Shown: in pieces, positions 9,594 through 17,296 of the stretch
How the letters are laid out: every line of letters starts with the position of its first letter
Numbering within the stretch: the first letter of the stretch is position 1
Assembly: GCF_000170835.1 (NCBI RefSeq)
Contig: NZ_ABCP01000034.1
Coordinates: 1-37,509, forward strand
DNA from: Marinobacter algicola DG893
Lineage (GTDB): Bacteria; Pseudomonadota; Gammaproteobacteria; Pseudomonadales; Oleiphilaceae
DNA: 37,509 nt
Direction of reading: 5' to 3'
Notes under the pieces: generated by a model
What the model was told of the DNA's origin: nothing
The model's database searches: none
Seen by the model: only the letters and a program-made list of their open reading frames with translations
Position numbers and translations under genes: made by a program

Positions 9594-10459
9594 TGGGTAA
9601 GCTGGCTGAATTTCCCGACAAGGGCAGAACGTTCATTCTTGTCGATGGTGCAAAAGTGAATGATTTGCCTCAGATTATTTATCGTGAACTAGAAACACCT
9701 CATTGCGATGCGCTCTACAGGGAAACTGAGCTTGCTGACCTATTGGAAATTTCACCGTGGCTGGTTGAAACGGGAATGGATAGCTCTTTGGCGACTAAAT
9801 GTTTCGAAGAGTGGAGACCTCAGGGTGTAGCCATTGCAATGCAGTCTGACCATGACTTTGAAGAGGTCATGGATCACTTGCGTGGATTGCTTAAAGCCAG
9901 GTTGGTTACGGGGGATGACGTTGTTTTCCGATTCTATGACCCTGAAGTCGCTCGACATCTGTTGAAGTTGGATTCATCAGGCGAGGATGTGAGGCGATTG
10001 ATGGGGCCTTGCAGTCTGTTTGCCATTCAGGATCGCCGCACGGGGAAGTGGGACTACTTTCATAATGATCAGCCCAATAGTGTGCGGCCGGCTGAGATGT
10101 TCAGCATTCGTGAGGAACACCAGGTTGCGATGGAGAGAGCAGCGGAACAGACAGCCCTCAGGAAGTTCGAGCTTCACGTTGCAAACTACTTTCCCCATTT
10201 GCTTCAAAAAACGAATTCAGATAGACACGATTGGGGGGCAGTCTCTGCGCTAGTCGACGGAGCAAAAGCGCGGGGATTGTACAGTACCCGCGATATCGCT
10301 CTGTATATCAATACGGTTGGCTGGCTTGGGCACCATGCATTCGAAGGCAGTGAAGTACAGACTCTGTGGAAAGAGAATTCCGCAGCGCCAAGCAGAGCCA
10401 TAGCGCGAATTGCAGAATTCGCCGAGAAAATGTCAACGGAGGGACTGGTTCATGGGTAG
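9593..10459 (+). CDS. DUF4123 T6SS effector adaptor/chaperone (VasW-like)
   Basis: DUF4123 proteins are cytoplasmic adaptors that load a specific effector onto the cognate VgrG; VasW of V. cholerae plays this part for VasX. This protein is 288 aa. The N-terminal half carries the domain: FILVDGAK at the start, a central WLVE segment, and VVFRFYDPEV near residue 110. The C-terminal half is mostly helical (residues about 175-285). The start ATG 9593 shares a base with the vgrG stop (TGATG), so translation is coupled. The gene sits between vgrG and the VasX-like effector and overlaps the latter by 8 bp, the canonical vgrG-adaptor-effector order. Its codon use is more AT-rich than that of vgrG, suggesting the cargo module had a separate history. 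Confidence 0.9.
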   Translation: MGKLAEFPDKGRTFILVDGAKVNDLPQIIYRELETPHCDALYRETELADLLEISPWLVETGMDSSLATKCFEEWRPQGVAIAMQSDHDFEEVMDHLRGLLKARLVTGDDVVFRFYDPEVARHLLKLDSSGEDVRRLMGPCSLFAIQDRRTGKWDYFHNDQPNSVRPAEMFSIREEHQVAMERAAEQTALRKFELHVANYFPHLLQKTNSDRHDWGAVSALVDGAKARGLYSTRDIALYINTVGWLGHHAFEGSEVQTLWKENSAAPSRAIARIAEFAEKMSTEGLVHG

Positions 10460-13316
10460 TGCTAACAGCTCAGCGTTCTTACAGGGTGGAGATGACATCG
10501 ATTCAGCGGCACAGATGTGCCCTCTCCAGCTAAAAGCCGTCGCATTGTACCCGGTTCGTTGGGCGATCAGTCAGGAAGAGGTTACTTTGCCCCCCAACTT
10601 TCGCCCACCTTCCGTGGCGCTTGGAACCACTCATTACTGTGTTCGAAAACTGACACCCGGTTGGGTCTACATGTTCTCCGAAGTTTTCGGAACGCTACAT
10701 GAGTACCGGGTCAATGAGCAGGGTCTGATAACCGAAGTACAGCCCGGTATGAACTCTGTACTGCTTCCAGATGTTGATGCTGAAAGTGCTTTGCCCGCTA
10801 TACATCACCCGGCTGAAGGAAAGGTGCTTCTGAAATTCGTGCAGCATCGATGGACTGTGCGTTTGCAGGAACTTGTACGAATAGATGCACAGGTCCGTGA
10901 CGAGCATATGCAGCCGTTTGACTTGAGCGGGCTTCCGGAAAAGCGTGAAGGCGCAAATATCAGTGAAACCGAAGCTATAAACGGAGTGGTTGAAGATTTT
11001 CGGACAGAGCCAATGGATTTCGAGTGGAGCCTAACGGATTTAGCGCAGGGAATCAGTGAGTCGGATTTGCAGGGGCAGTGCAAGAAAGAAACTGAGTTTT
11101 CATACTGCGTTGCGCTTGACGACGAAATCGGTATCACCTCCGAGCTGGGCCAACTGCATGCCCTTCATGTAAACCTGATCACGAATCACGCGGAGGAGAA
11201 CGCATACGCCTACACCACCTCCCAGATGGTGGATGCGCTCATTGCCCGTGAAGCCAGCAAGAAGGAATCTGAAGACGACCAGCAAGAAGTGACCGAGGAA
11301 CTGAAGGAACGCATTCGTTCAGGGGAAAAAGACGCATTCGTTGAAAACTACCACAAACAGATTGAAGAATATGATCAGGCCCGGACATCGGTATTCGATG
11401 ACTGGAAACAGTGGGTTGACTCCGACCAGTTGGCCAGAAAACTGGAGTTCAACGACTGCTACTGTGCGGAAGGGTTCGAGGCGGTTGAGCAGGAACTGGC
11501 AGATATGCTGGATGGCTATGTTGGTGCGGAAAAGGGCAAGGAAGACGCCGAGCAGTGGTTGGAAGCAGACGAAGGCGAAGCCGGCACTGTCGGTAACATG
11601 CTAAACACCGTGTTGTTCCTGGCATCGGCCGCAAACGGTATTACCCAGAAACTCAAAGACCTCCCCGGCTTTGACTATGGCAGTCTGAAGATCGTGGACA
11701 GTATCTTCGACATGCCGGCACATGTGCGAGTGAGCACTGCCACCGATACTCTGATGCTGGAGTTTGCAGCCCCCGCCGCAAAGATCGGGACCTGGGCAAA
11801 AGACCCCCAGACTTGGCCGCAGTGGAAAAAATGGACCAAGGCCATCCAGAAACGCTATGGCATTGATGTCCACCGACAGGGAATAACTCTGAATACCGCG
11901 ACGGACCTGCTCACGGCGGTCCACCGCAACTCACTGGAAGCCGCTGGCCATAACCTGTCTGAACTTACAATGACGCCGCTGGCTGCCGGCATGGCGGATG
12001 CACGGCTCAGGAACTACCTGCGTGGCACCATGATCGACATGTTCCACCTGACACCAGACTTCAAGGACAACCCCTTTGGCTGGCTCCATATCCGGCTGGA
12101 CCCGGTGGTTGAAAGCATCAAGCAGAACCGGGGCAAATTCATTGGGGCCGTGACCTTCTTTCACGCGATTAACGTAGCAAGCCTGTTTTCCGGCCTGGAA
12201 AAAACCCAGCAGGACGTGATGCTGGGCGACCGATCCGTCATCGATCGGTGGGGGTACTTTGTATCCGGCCTGATGAGCATTGGCGAAGGTGTGGTCAACC
12301 TCAGCGGACTACTGGTCAAGGAGGAATACGCCAAGGCCTTGGGGGCGAACCTGTCGGCGGCTGGGGCAAGGGTATCGGTGGTTTTTAGCGGGATTAGATT
12401 GGGGCAGAACATTTCGACTTTTGCAGCTGGTTTGGCGAGAGTCACCGTAAAAGCCCTTCCCTATGTCGGTGTTTTACTGTCAATAGGTCTGGAAGGGTGG
12501 AGGGGCTACAAGGCTCTGGACACGGGCCATTCCTCAATGGTGGCCCTGTCCGGGGCCCAGATCGGGCTGAGCATTGGTATCACCTACCTGGCTTCTCTGG
12601 CCGTGGCAGGTGCGGTTACCGGGGCAGGTGTGGCCGTTGTGCTCGTAGTGGGCGGGGTTCTGATTGCGGTATCTTTTGTTATCAGCATGGTACAGCTATA
12701 CATCGCCCGGTCCCGGATCGAGGATTTCCTGTCACTGTCCTTCTGGGGCAATGCGCCTACGTTGCGTTACTGGGATGAACAGTTCAGGCCATCGAGCGCG
12801 GAACTGCTGGAGGAAAGCCGAACCGTTATTTCTCAGGATGAGGGCATCGATGTCAGGCGTTATTTTGAAGCGGAACTGGATGCGTTTTATTACATGCTGT
12901 TTTCTCCCATTGTGCGTGTGACTGAGCACATCGGTCGACATTGGGATATAAACCGAGGCGAGCATCAGGTCATGTCGGAAATGACCTCCTTTGTGGTGTA
13001 TTTGCCGGGTTATAGTGATGGAACCTGCACGTACTCCATCAAGCTGTTCGAGGTGGACACGAATTGGTTTTCAAAAGATGAACCGAGCGATATCACTGAC
13101 TTGTTTTACAGGATGAAGCATTTAGACGCCTCCGCTGAGGGTGTTCTATATCGGTTTGACCACTACAACCACAATAAGTGTGACCAGCTTGAAATGCTGA
13201 TTGAGTACGAAAAGGACGGCCGCAAAGTCACGGGTGAAAACGGACTCCGTATTATTCTGAAAGGAAACGATGTAGAGGAACTTGGTGTCGATGAAAGACT
13301 CGCCTTTGAAGTGTGA
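10452..13316 (+). CDS. VasX-like T6SS effector, putative colicin-type pore former
   Basis: This 954-aa protein is the likely cargo of the upstream VgrG/DUF4123 pair. The N-terminus (CPLQLKAVALYPVRWAI near residue 20, then WVYMFSE near 75) resembles the VasX / BTH_I2691-type T6SS effector N-terminal region. The middle (about 250-560) is charged and helical. A hydrophobic block at about 664-750 contains a long Gly/Ala/Val-rich hairpin (LAVAGAVTGAGVAVVLVVGG), the feature expected of a membrane-inserting toxin. No signal peptide is present, as expected for T6SS delivery. ATG 10452 has GGAGGG eight bases upstream and overlaps the adaptor gene by 8 bp. The C-terminal ~35 residues have a decayed paralogue at 14216-14332. 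Pore formation is inferred from hydrophobicity and family resemblance; I recognise no enzymatic motif. Confidence 0.82.
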   Translation: MGSANSSAFLQGGDDIDSAAQMCPLQLKAVALYPVRWAISQEEVTLPPNFRPPSVALGTTHYCVRKLTPGWVYMFSEVFGTLHEYRVNEQGLITEVQPGMNSVLLPDVDAESALPAIHHPAEGKVLLKFVQHRWTVRLQELVRIDAQVRDEHMQPFDLSGLPEKREGANISETEAINGVVEDFRTEPMDFEWSLTDLAQGISESDLQGQCKKETEFSYCVALDDEIGITSELGQLHALHVNLITNHAEENAYAYTTSQMVDALIAREASKKESEDDQQEVTEELKERIRSGEKDAFVENYHKQIEEYDQARTSVFDDWKQWVDSDQLARKLEFNDCYCAEGFEAVEQELADMLDGYVGAEKGKEDAEQWLEADEGEAGTVGNMLNTVLFLASAANGITQKLKDLPGFDYGSLKIVDSIFDMPAHVRVSTATDTLMLEFAAPAAKIGTWAKDPQTWPQWKKWTKAIQKRYGIDVHRQGITLNTATDLLTAVHRNSLEAAGHNLSELTMTPLAAGMADARLRNYLRGTMIDMFHLTPDFKDNPFGWLHIRLDPVVESIKQNRGKFIGAVTFFHAINVASLFSGLEKTQQDVMLGDRSVIDRWGYFVSGLMSIGEGVVNLSGLLVKEEYAKALGANLSAAGARVSVVFSGIRLGQNISTFAAGLARVTVKALPYVGVLLSIGLEGWRGYKALDTGHSSMVALSGAQIGLSIGITYLASLAVAGAVTGAGVAVVLVVGGVLIAVSFVISMVQLYIARSRIEDFLSLSFWGNAPTLRYWDEQFRPSSAELLEESRTVISQDEGIDVRRYFEAELDAFYYMLFSPIVRVTEHIGRHWDINRGEHQVMSEMTSFVVYLPGYSDGTCTYSIKLFEVDTNWFSKDEPSDITDLFYRMKHLDASAEGVLYRFDHYNHNKCDQLEMLIEYEKDGRKVTGENGLRIILKGNDVEELGVDERLAFEV

Positions 13317-14166
13317 TTTTCCGGAAACGGACCTGGAGCAACAGCTGGAAAAGAAGTTGTATCGCACTCACGGTGCGCGGCTTGCCAGCCCGCCAGCTCG
13401 GAAAGTGGCGGGGGTGTCCGATTCTTCGGAAAAAATGATGGATGGAGTCGCCCATATCAGCGAGCGGTTCATGGACATTCGGACTGCCTTTTTGACTTTT
13501 CGGGCAGGTCAAGTGGTTGTTGTAAATCTGTTCATGGCAGTTGTGCTGGCATTGGGTTGGGTGGTTAGCCTGTTCTTTTCAAAGGCACTGCTGGCAGCAG
13601 TGGTCACTTTTGGACCTTTCTGGGTGGCCGTCTACCTGTTTGAGATTTTCTTCCCACTCACTCTACCGGTCCGAATTGACCGGGAAGAGGGATTCGTCTA
13701 TGTGGGGCACAGGGGTACCTTTTACAGGATTCCGTGGGACGAGCTGGACGTGACCTTTTCCTACAACTGGCAGTATCTGGGTTCCGGTGTTGTGTGGGAG
13801 CGGCAGTACTACGCCCACCTGTTCATGAGGGAAAAGCATTACTTTTGCGGAAAGCCCCCCAAGATGCCCCTGCAACGTAAAAAGATCTTTTCCGGGTTTA
13901 AGGAGGAGAAGATGTATCGGAAATGGAATTTCATTGTCAGGTACTACAACGAAGGGGTTGTTGAAGAGGATATCGATCATCTCGCTGGGATTAATTTTGA
14001 CTCACTTCGTAAGGATTTGGCTTCAAGCTCAATTGGGAAGCGTATCCTCGAATATTCTCTTCTAATCCTTTTTATGCCGACCATGATTTGGTGGAAATTT
14101 ACGCCCTTCAAGTACAAGTGGCCGAAGGAGATTGAAGAGATTTTTGGGGAGATTAACTATTACTGA
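13291..14166 (+). CDS. Membrane protein, probable immunity protein for the VasX-like effector
   Basis: This 291-aa protein begins 26 bp before the effector stop codon, the usual arrangement for an effector and its immunity gene. A polar N-terminus of ~70 residues is followed by two closely spaced membrane helices (about 73-128), a soluble domain (LPVRIDREEGFVYV then IPWDEL), and a third hydrophobic segment (about 253-270, LLILFMPTMIWW). This layout, with the R..D/N-R...V-V strand and a PWD-type turn, resembles T6SS-linked DUF6708 membrane proteins; that family call is from memory and tentative. Immunity to pore-forming toxins is normally an inner-membrane function, so topology and position agree. 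ATG 13291 is chosen; GAGGAA lies ten bases upstream, and GTG 13285 is an alternative. Immunity function is inference from context. Confidence 0.7.
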   Translation: MKDSPLKCDFPETDLEQQLEKKLYRTHGARLASPPARKVAGVSDSSEKMMDGVAHISERFMDIRTAFLTFRAGQVVVVNLFMAVVLALGWVVSLFFSKALLAAVVTFGPFWVAVYLFEIFFPLTLPVRIDREEGFVYVGHRGTFYRIPWDELDVTFSYNWQYLGSGVVWERQYYAHLFMREKHYFCGKPPKMPLQRKKIFSGFKEEKMYRKWNFIVRYYNEGVVEEDIDHLAGINFDSLRKDLASSSIGKRILEYSLLILFMPTMIWWKFTPFKYKWPKEIEEIFGEINYY

Positions 14167-14215
14167 TCCAGTAATCGAGGTTTTCCTGACACTGCGTTCT
14201 GCCCTATTGAACTGA

Positions 14216-14332
14216 CGACCGAGTGAGAAGAATAACCTGAAAGTCACGGGTGACAGCAGGCTGCGCATCATCCTTGACGGAAATGATGTAGAGGAGTTGG
14301 GAGTGACCTTTCCCCGAATATTAGTGCCATGA
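14216..14332 (+). pseudogene. Remnant of a second VasX-like effector (C-terminal tail only)
   Basis: Reading from 14216 in the frame that ends with TGA 14330-14332 gives a short peptide containing KVTGDSRLRIILDGNDVEEL. The intact effector has KVTGENGLRIILKGNDVEEL near its C-terminus. The DNA is also alike: AAAGTCACGGGTGA occurs at 14240 and 13224. An in-frame TGA at 14213 stops the homology upstream, and there is no start codon. This is therefore a 3' fragment of a paralogous effector gene whose body has been lost. Confidence 0.85.
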
Positions 14333-14501
14333 ACTCCAGCGCTACATGGACGTCAGTCAGCCACTGCCGGATGTCCCTGCCCTTGAGAGGTTCCGCCCAC
14401 TGGACCCCACCACAGCAGAGTATGATGCGGCGGGTAAGCGCGGACACCCGGCAGACTATTGGGCAACGCTGGACCTGACAGGGTGGGAGGAAGAAGGTTA
14501 A
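14331..14501 (+). pseudogene. Remnant of a second immunity-type gene (C-terminal tail of the 337-aa family)
   Basis: The frame ending at TAA 14499-14501 encodes ELQRYMDVSQPLPDVPALE and then RPLDPTT. It aligns with VRQYMDVTKPLPDIPLFE and RHLDPTT near the C-terminus of the protein encoded at 14745-15758, and both continue to a DYW/LYW motif. No start codon or N-terminal part is present. The fragment abuts the effector remnant with a 2-bp overlap, so a deletion appears to have joined the end of an effector gene to the end of an immunity gene. Confidence 0.85.
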
Positions 14502-14744
14502 CCGGCACACCTGAACAAGATCCAGGAATTCCCCTGGTCGACGTTGGAAGATCGGATGGAGAAAAGCGTACCCAATCTTGCTCAGGACGCCATGGTCTAA
14601 TGCCGGGTGTCACTTTGAATTTCGTTATCTAAATCAAGTGTATCGTTGGAAAGCAATTTCGCTACCTTATGGTGAACCAGATTTCAGTGAGACTAGCCAA
14701 CGTTTCTGTGTGAATTAGCAAACTTAAAGCGCCGAGAAAACCAC
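14502..14744. other. Non-coding spacer with further possible gene debris
   Basis: Together with the two remnants, this fills a 578-bp stretch without an intact gene (14167-14744). After the TAA at 14499 the same frame stays open for 32 codons (NKIQEFPWSTLEDRMEKS) up to TAA 14598. In another frame a stretch containing YRWKAISLPYGEPDFSETS runs to TAG about 14717. Neither has a convincing start, and I recognise neither. Third-position use and aromatic content look protein-like, so they may be tails of lost cassettes. The last 20 bp carry only a weak ribosome-binding site (GAGAAAA) for the next gene. Confidence 0.45.
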
Positions 14745-15758
14745 ATGACAACCACCTTGGAAGGCTCCGGCTACGCTCCAACTGCCTACCGCAGCAACCG
14801 GAGAGCTCCGGATCCAAAAGAACCCGGGCAACAAAGCGCCCTGTTCCGCAAAAACTGGACCATGGGGCCACCTTTGCCCAAGGGAAAGTTGTCCAAGCTT
14901 ATTCCTCCCGGGTTTCTGGAAACCTGGCACCCTCAGCGGGTGCGGGAATATGAAGAAATCGAAGAACGCAAAGGCATAGCTGAACTGGAAGAACGGCATA
15001 CCTACCATGGTCGCCTGGACGAGGAGTGCCTGCGCTATGCCACCCTACCCAAAGTTAGTTGGATACTGTTATGGATGCAGCACGGGGGGCGGCTGACTGC
15101 GTTGTGGCTATTTCCATTTTTCGTATTCGCTTGGTCGGTTTTGTGGTTTATGGAACCTGAGCGGGATTCTTTTCCACAATTCTTTTCAGATGGAATACTC
15201 CCGACACTACTATTCTTTTTCCTACCCTTGCTTCTCTGCTGGGGCATTGGCAGATTCCTCGAGATCAAATATCCAAAAGTGGTCTATCAGCAACCCAAGG
15301 GCCCTCTGTGGGAACTTGATCGCCGCACTGGCATGGTCACCCTGTTCAAAGACCCGGAGAAGGAAGGTCAGTCCGGCGAAATACGGGGCGAGGCCCCATT
15401 CCATGAATGGGACGGCTACCTGCTAAGTTTGCCAGACCATCAGGGCAATATCTGGTATCGGCTGGTACTGGTCCACAAAACGCAGGAGTGGGCGCTGCCC
15501 ATGAACCAACTGTTGGCCGCCACGACCAATAGGGAAGACGTACTCGCGTACTGGGATCTGGTCCGCCAGTATATGGACGTCACCAAACCATTACCTGATA
15601 TCCCCTTGTTTGAAGCTTACCGCCACCTCGATCCAACTACTCGTTCTCACGATGAGAAAAAGGGAAGAGATCCTTTATACTGGCGCGATATGAGCGAGCA
15701 GGACTACGAAGCGTTCAAACGTAGGAATCGAACGGCTCTGGCCGACTACTCATGGTAG
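14745..15758 (+). CDS. Two-helix membrane protein, probable orphan T6SS immunity protein
   Basis: I do not recognise a characterised homologue. The 337-aa protein has a polar ~115-residue N-terminus and two membrane helices (about 117-136, LWLFPFFVFAWSVLWFM, and 152-174, LPTLLFFFLPLLLCW). A cytoplasmic-looking C-terminal domain follows (LWELDRRTGMVTLF, then FHEWDGYLL). The layout parallels the immunity candidate at 13291-14166, and the C-terminal YMDVTKPLPD region is repeated in the decayed fragment at 14331-14501. It therefore belongs to a family that was present at least twice here next to T6SS effectors. No intact effector lies directly upstream of it, so it may be a retained orphan immunity gene. 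The ribosome-binding site is weak and the gene is separated from neighbours by spacers, so it probably has its own promoter, not identified. Confidence 0.65.
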   Translation: MTTTLEGSGYAPTAYRSNRRAPDPKEPGQQSALFRKNWTMGPPLPKGKLSKLIPPGFLETWHPQRVREYEEIEERKGIAELEERHTYHGRLDEECLRYATLPKVSWILLWMQHGGRLTALWLFPFFVFAWSVLWFMEPERDSFPQFFSDGILPTLLFFFLPLLLCWGIGRFLEIKYPKVVYQQPKGPLWELDRRTGMVTLFKDPEKEGQSGEIRGEAPFHEWDGYLLSLPDHQGNIWYRLVLVHKTQEWALPMNQLLAATTNREDVLAYWDLVRQYMDVTKPLPDIPLFEAYRHLDPTTRSHDEKKGRDPLYWRDMSEQDYEAFKRRNRTALADYSW

Positions 15759-15812
15759 TTGGCAAATCAGGTTTCAGTGAAGAATCGCTAATATCGAAAT
15801 GGATAGTTACCC

Positions 15813-16256
15813 ATGAAAGGACTCCTAATCCTCCTCTGCCTACTAACCACCCCCATCACCCAGGCCGGTACCTACCGCTGGGTCGATGAAAACGGCCAGA
15901 CCCATTTTGGGGACCGGCCGCCTGTGAACGCAGCTTCGGATGAGGTAACACTAAAAGCCTCCGCACCGTCATCGGACGCAGCTGCCCGTGCGCGCAAGCA
16001 GCGGATGAACGAATTCCTCGAGCAAACCGAGCAGGAGCGGGCAGAGCGCAATGAGGTGAAAGCCAAGCGAGAGGCTCAGGCTGCGAAGCATGAAGCTCAA
16101 TGCCAGGCCTTGCGGGCGCGCTTGAAGTATTTGAAAAGCGTGTCGGGGATTTACCGGCTGAATAACGACGGTGAGCGGGTGTTTGTCGACGACGAAGAGA
16201 ACGAGCGCATTCGTCGGGAGTTTCGTGCCAGGGTAAAGCGTGAATGCGGCGCCTGA
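15813..16256 (+). CDS. DUF4124 domain secreted protein
   Basis: This is a 147-aa protein with a clear signal peptide (LLILLCLLTTPITQA, cleavage near residue 18). The DUF4124 motif follows at once: TYRWVDENGQTHFGDRPP. DUF4124 proteins are small periplasmic or envelope proteins of unknown function, common in gammaproteobacteria. The central part (about 60-105) is charged, Ala/Glu/Arg-rich and probably a coiled coil, and the C-terminus carries two cysteines (CQAL and the final ECGA) that could pair. The gene overlaps the following ligase gene by 13 bp, implying translational coupling of two exported proteins. The upstream ribosome-binding site is poor. Confidence 0.85.
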   Translation: MKGLLILLCLLTTPITQAGTYRWVDENGQTHFGDRPPVNAASDEVTLKASAPSSDAAARARKQRMNEFLEQTEQERAERNEVKAKREAQAAKHEAQCQALRARLKYLKSVSGIYRLNNDGERVFVDDEENERIRREFRARVKRECGA

Positions 16257-17092
16257 TTCCGTCCTGGTTTGCTTTTGCCCTCTTTACCGCGTTAAACGCC
16301 TATGCAGAATCACCGGAACTGTCGCTGGCCGGTGTCTACGAGAAAGGTGTTGCCCTCGAGGATTACTGGGTCAGCGAGAAGCTGGATGGCGTCCGGGCCT
16401 ATTGGGACGGTGAGCGGTTCTGGTCCCGGGGTGGCAACGAGTATCGGGCGCCGGACTGGTTTACCGAGGGCTTTCCCGATGTGCCTATGGACGGCGAACT
16501 CTGGATGGGGCGGGGCCGGTTTGCGGAACTGTCCGGAGCGGTTCGCCGGCTGGAACCGATAAACCGGAGCTGGCGCCAGATTCGGTTTATGGTGTTTGAC
16601 CTTCCGGCGCTCAATCAGCCGTTTTCCGAGCGTATCCAGGCAATGGAGGGGTTGTTGCAACCATCACCGTCTCCATTTCTGGCGATAGTGGCACAACGCA
16701 AGGCCACGGATCATGAGCGTTTGATGTCGGCGCTGGACAAGGTTATGTCCGAAGGTGGCGAGGGTTTGATGCTGCGGCGTGGTGGCAGCCTTCACGCAAC
16801 TGGCCGTTCAGATGATCTATTGAAGGTGAAGCGATACGACGATGCCGAGGCAGTCGTGGTGGCGCATCTTGCCGGTAGCGGGAAATACGAAGGCATGCTC
16901 GGGTCGGTACGGGTAAGGCGGGATGATGGGCGGCAGTTCCGCATTGGCACCGGGTTCAGTGATGAGCAGCGGGAAAATCCGCCGCCGGTCGGCGCAACCA
17001 TTACCTATAAATATTACGGCTTCACGTCGACGGGCCTTCCACGATTTGCCAGTTTTCTGCGAGTTCGCAATGACGAACCCATGGAGCCGTGA
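16244..17092 (+). CDS. Periplasmic minimal ATP-dependent DNA ligase (LigE type)
   Basis: This enzyme would seal nicks in double-stranded DNA with ATP through a lysyl-AMP intermediate. The 282-aa protein holds only the nucleotidyltransferase and OB-fold domains, as in the LigE class. Motif I is EKLDGVRA with Lys47 as the nucleophile. Motif III is FMVFDLPA, motif IV EGLMLRR and motif V LLKVKR, and the OB-fold follows from about residue 200. The N-terminus (FAFALFTALNAYAES) is a signal peptide, so the mature enzyme should act in the periplasm, where LigE ligases are thought to process extracellular or incoming DNA. ATG 16244 lies inside the DUF4124 gene (13-bp overlap). All catalytic motifs are intact. 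The link to uptake or biofilm DNA is from family knowledge, not from this sequence. Confidence 0.9.
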   Translation: MRRLIPSWFAFALFTALNAYAESPELSLAGVYEKGVALEDYWVSEKLDGVRAYWDGERFWSRGGNEYRAPDWFTEGFPDVPMDGELWMGRGRFAELSGAVRRLEPINRSWRQIRFMVFDLPALNQPFSERIQAMEGLLQPSPSPFLAIVAQRKATDHERLMSALDKVMSEGGEGLMLRRGGSLHATGRSDDLLKVKRYDDAEAVVVAHLAGSGKYEGMLGSVRVRRDDGRQFRIGTGFSDEQRENPPPVGATITYKYYGFTSTGLPRFASFLRVRNDEPMEP

Positions 17093-17296
17093 GTCAACGT
17101 CGGTGAATTACGATGTCTTCACGTGTCGCCTCGAACCGTATGCTACAGTGAAACTAGCCGTGGTCGTTCTACATCGTTCCATGGTTGCTGAATAGCCGCA
17201 TTGCAGGGACAGCTCTTCAAGCGATGTTCAGTGAGCAGTATAAATCGTTACCGAAAGCCGAAATAGCAGTATTACTTACTGATAAGGAGGCACCAA

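Noticed and set aside
14167..14744. IS element or transposase scar explaining the relic region
   Set aside because: No terminal inverted repeats, target-site duplications or transposase-like peptides were found; partial duplication and deletion explain the fragments better.
17093..17296. A short gene in the 204-bp spacer before the DUF883-like gene
   Set aside because: The only frames there run out of the ligase gene in the wrong phase or lack starts and ribosome-binding sites; no feature could be supported.
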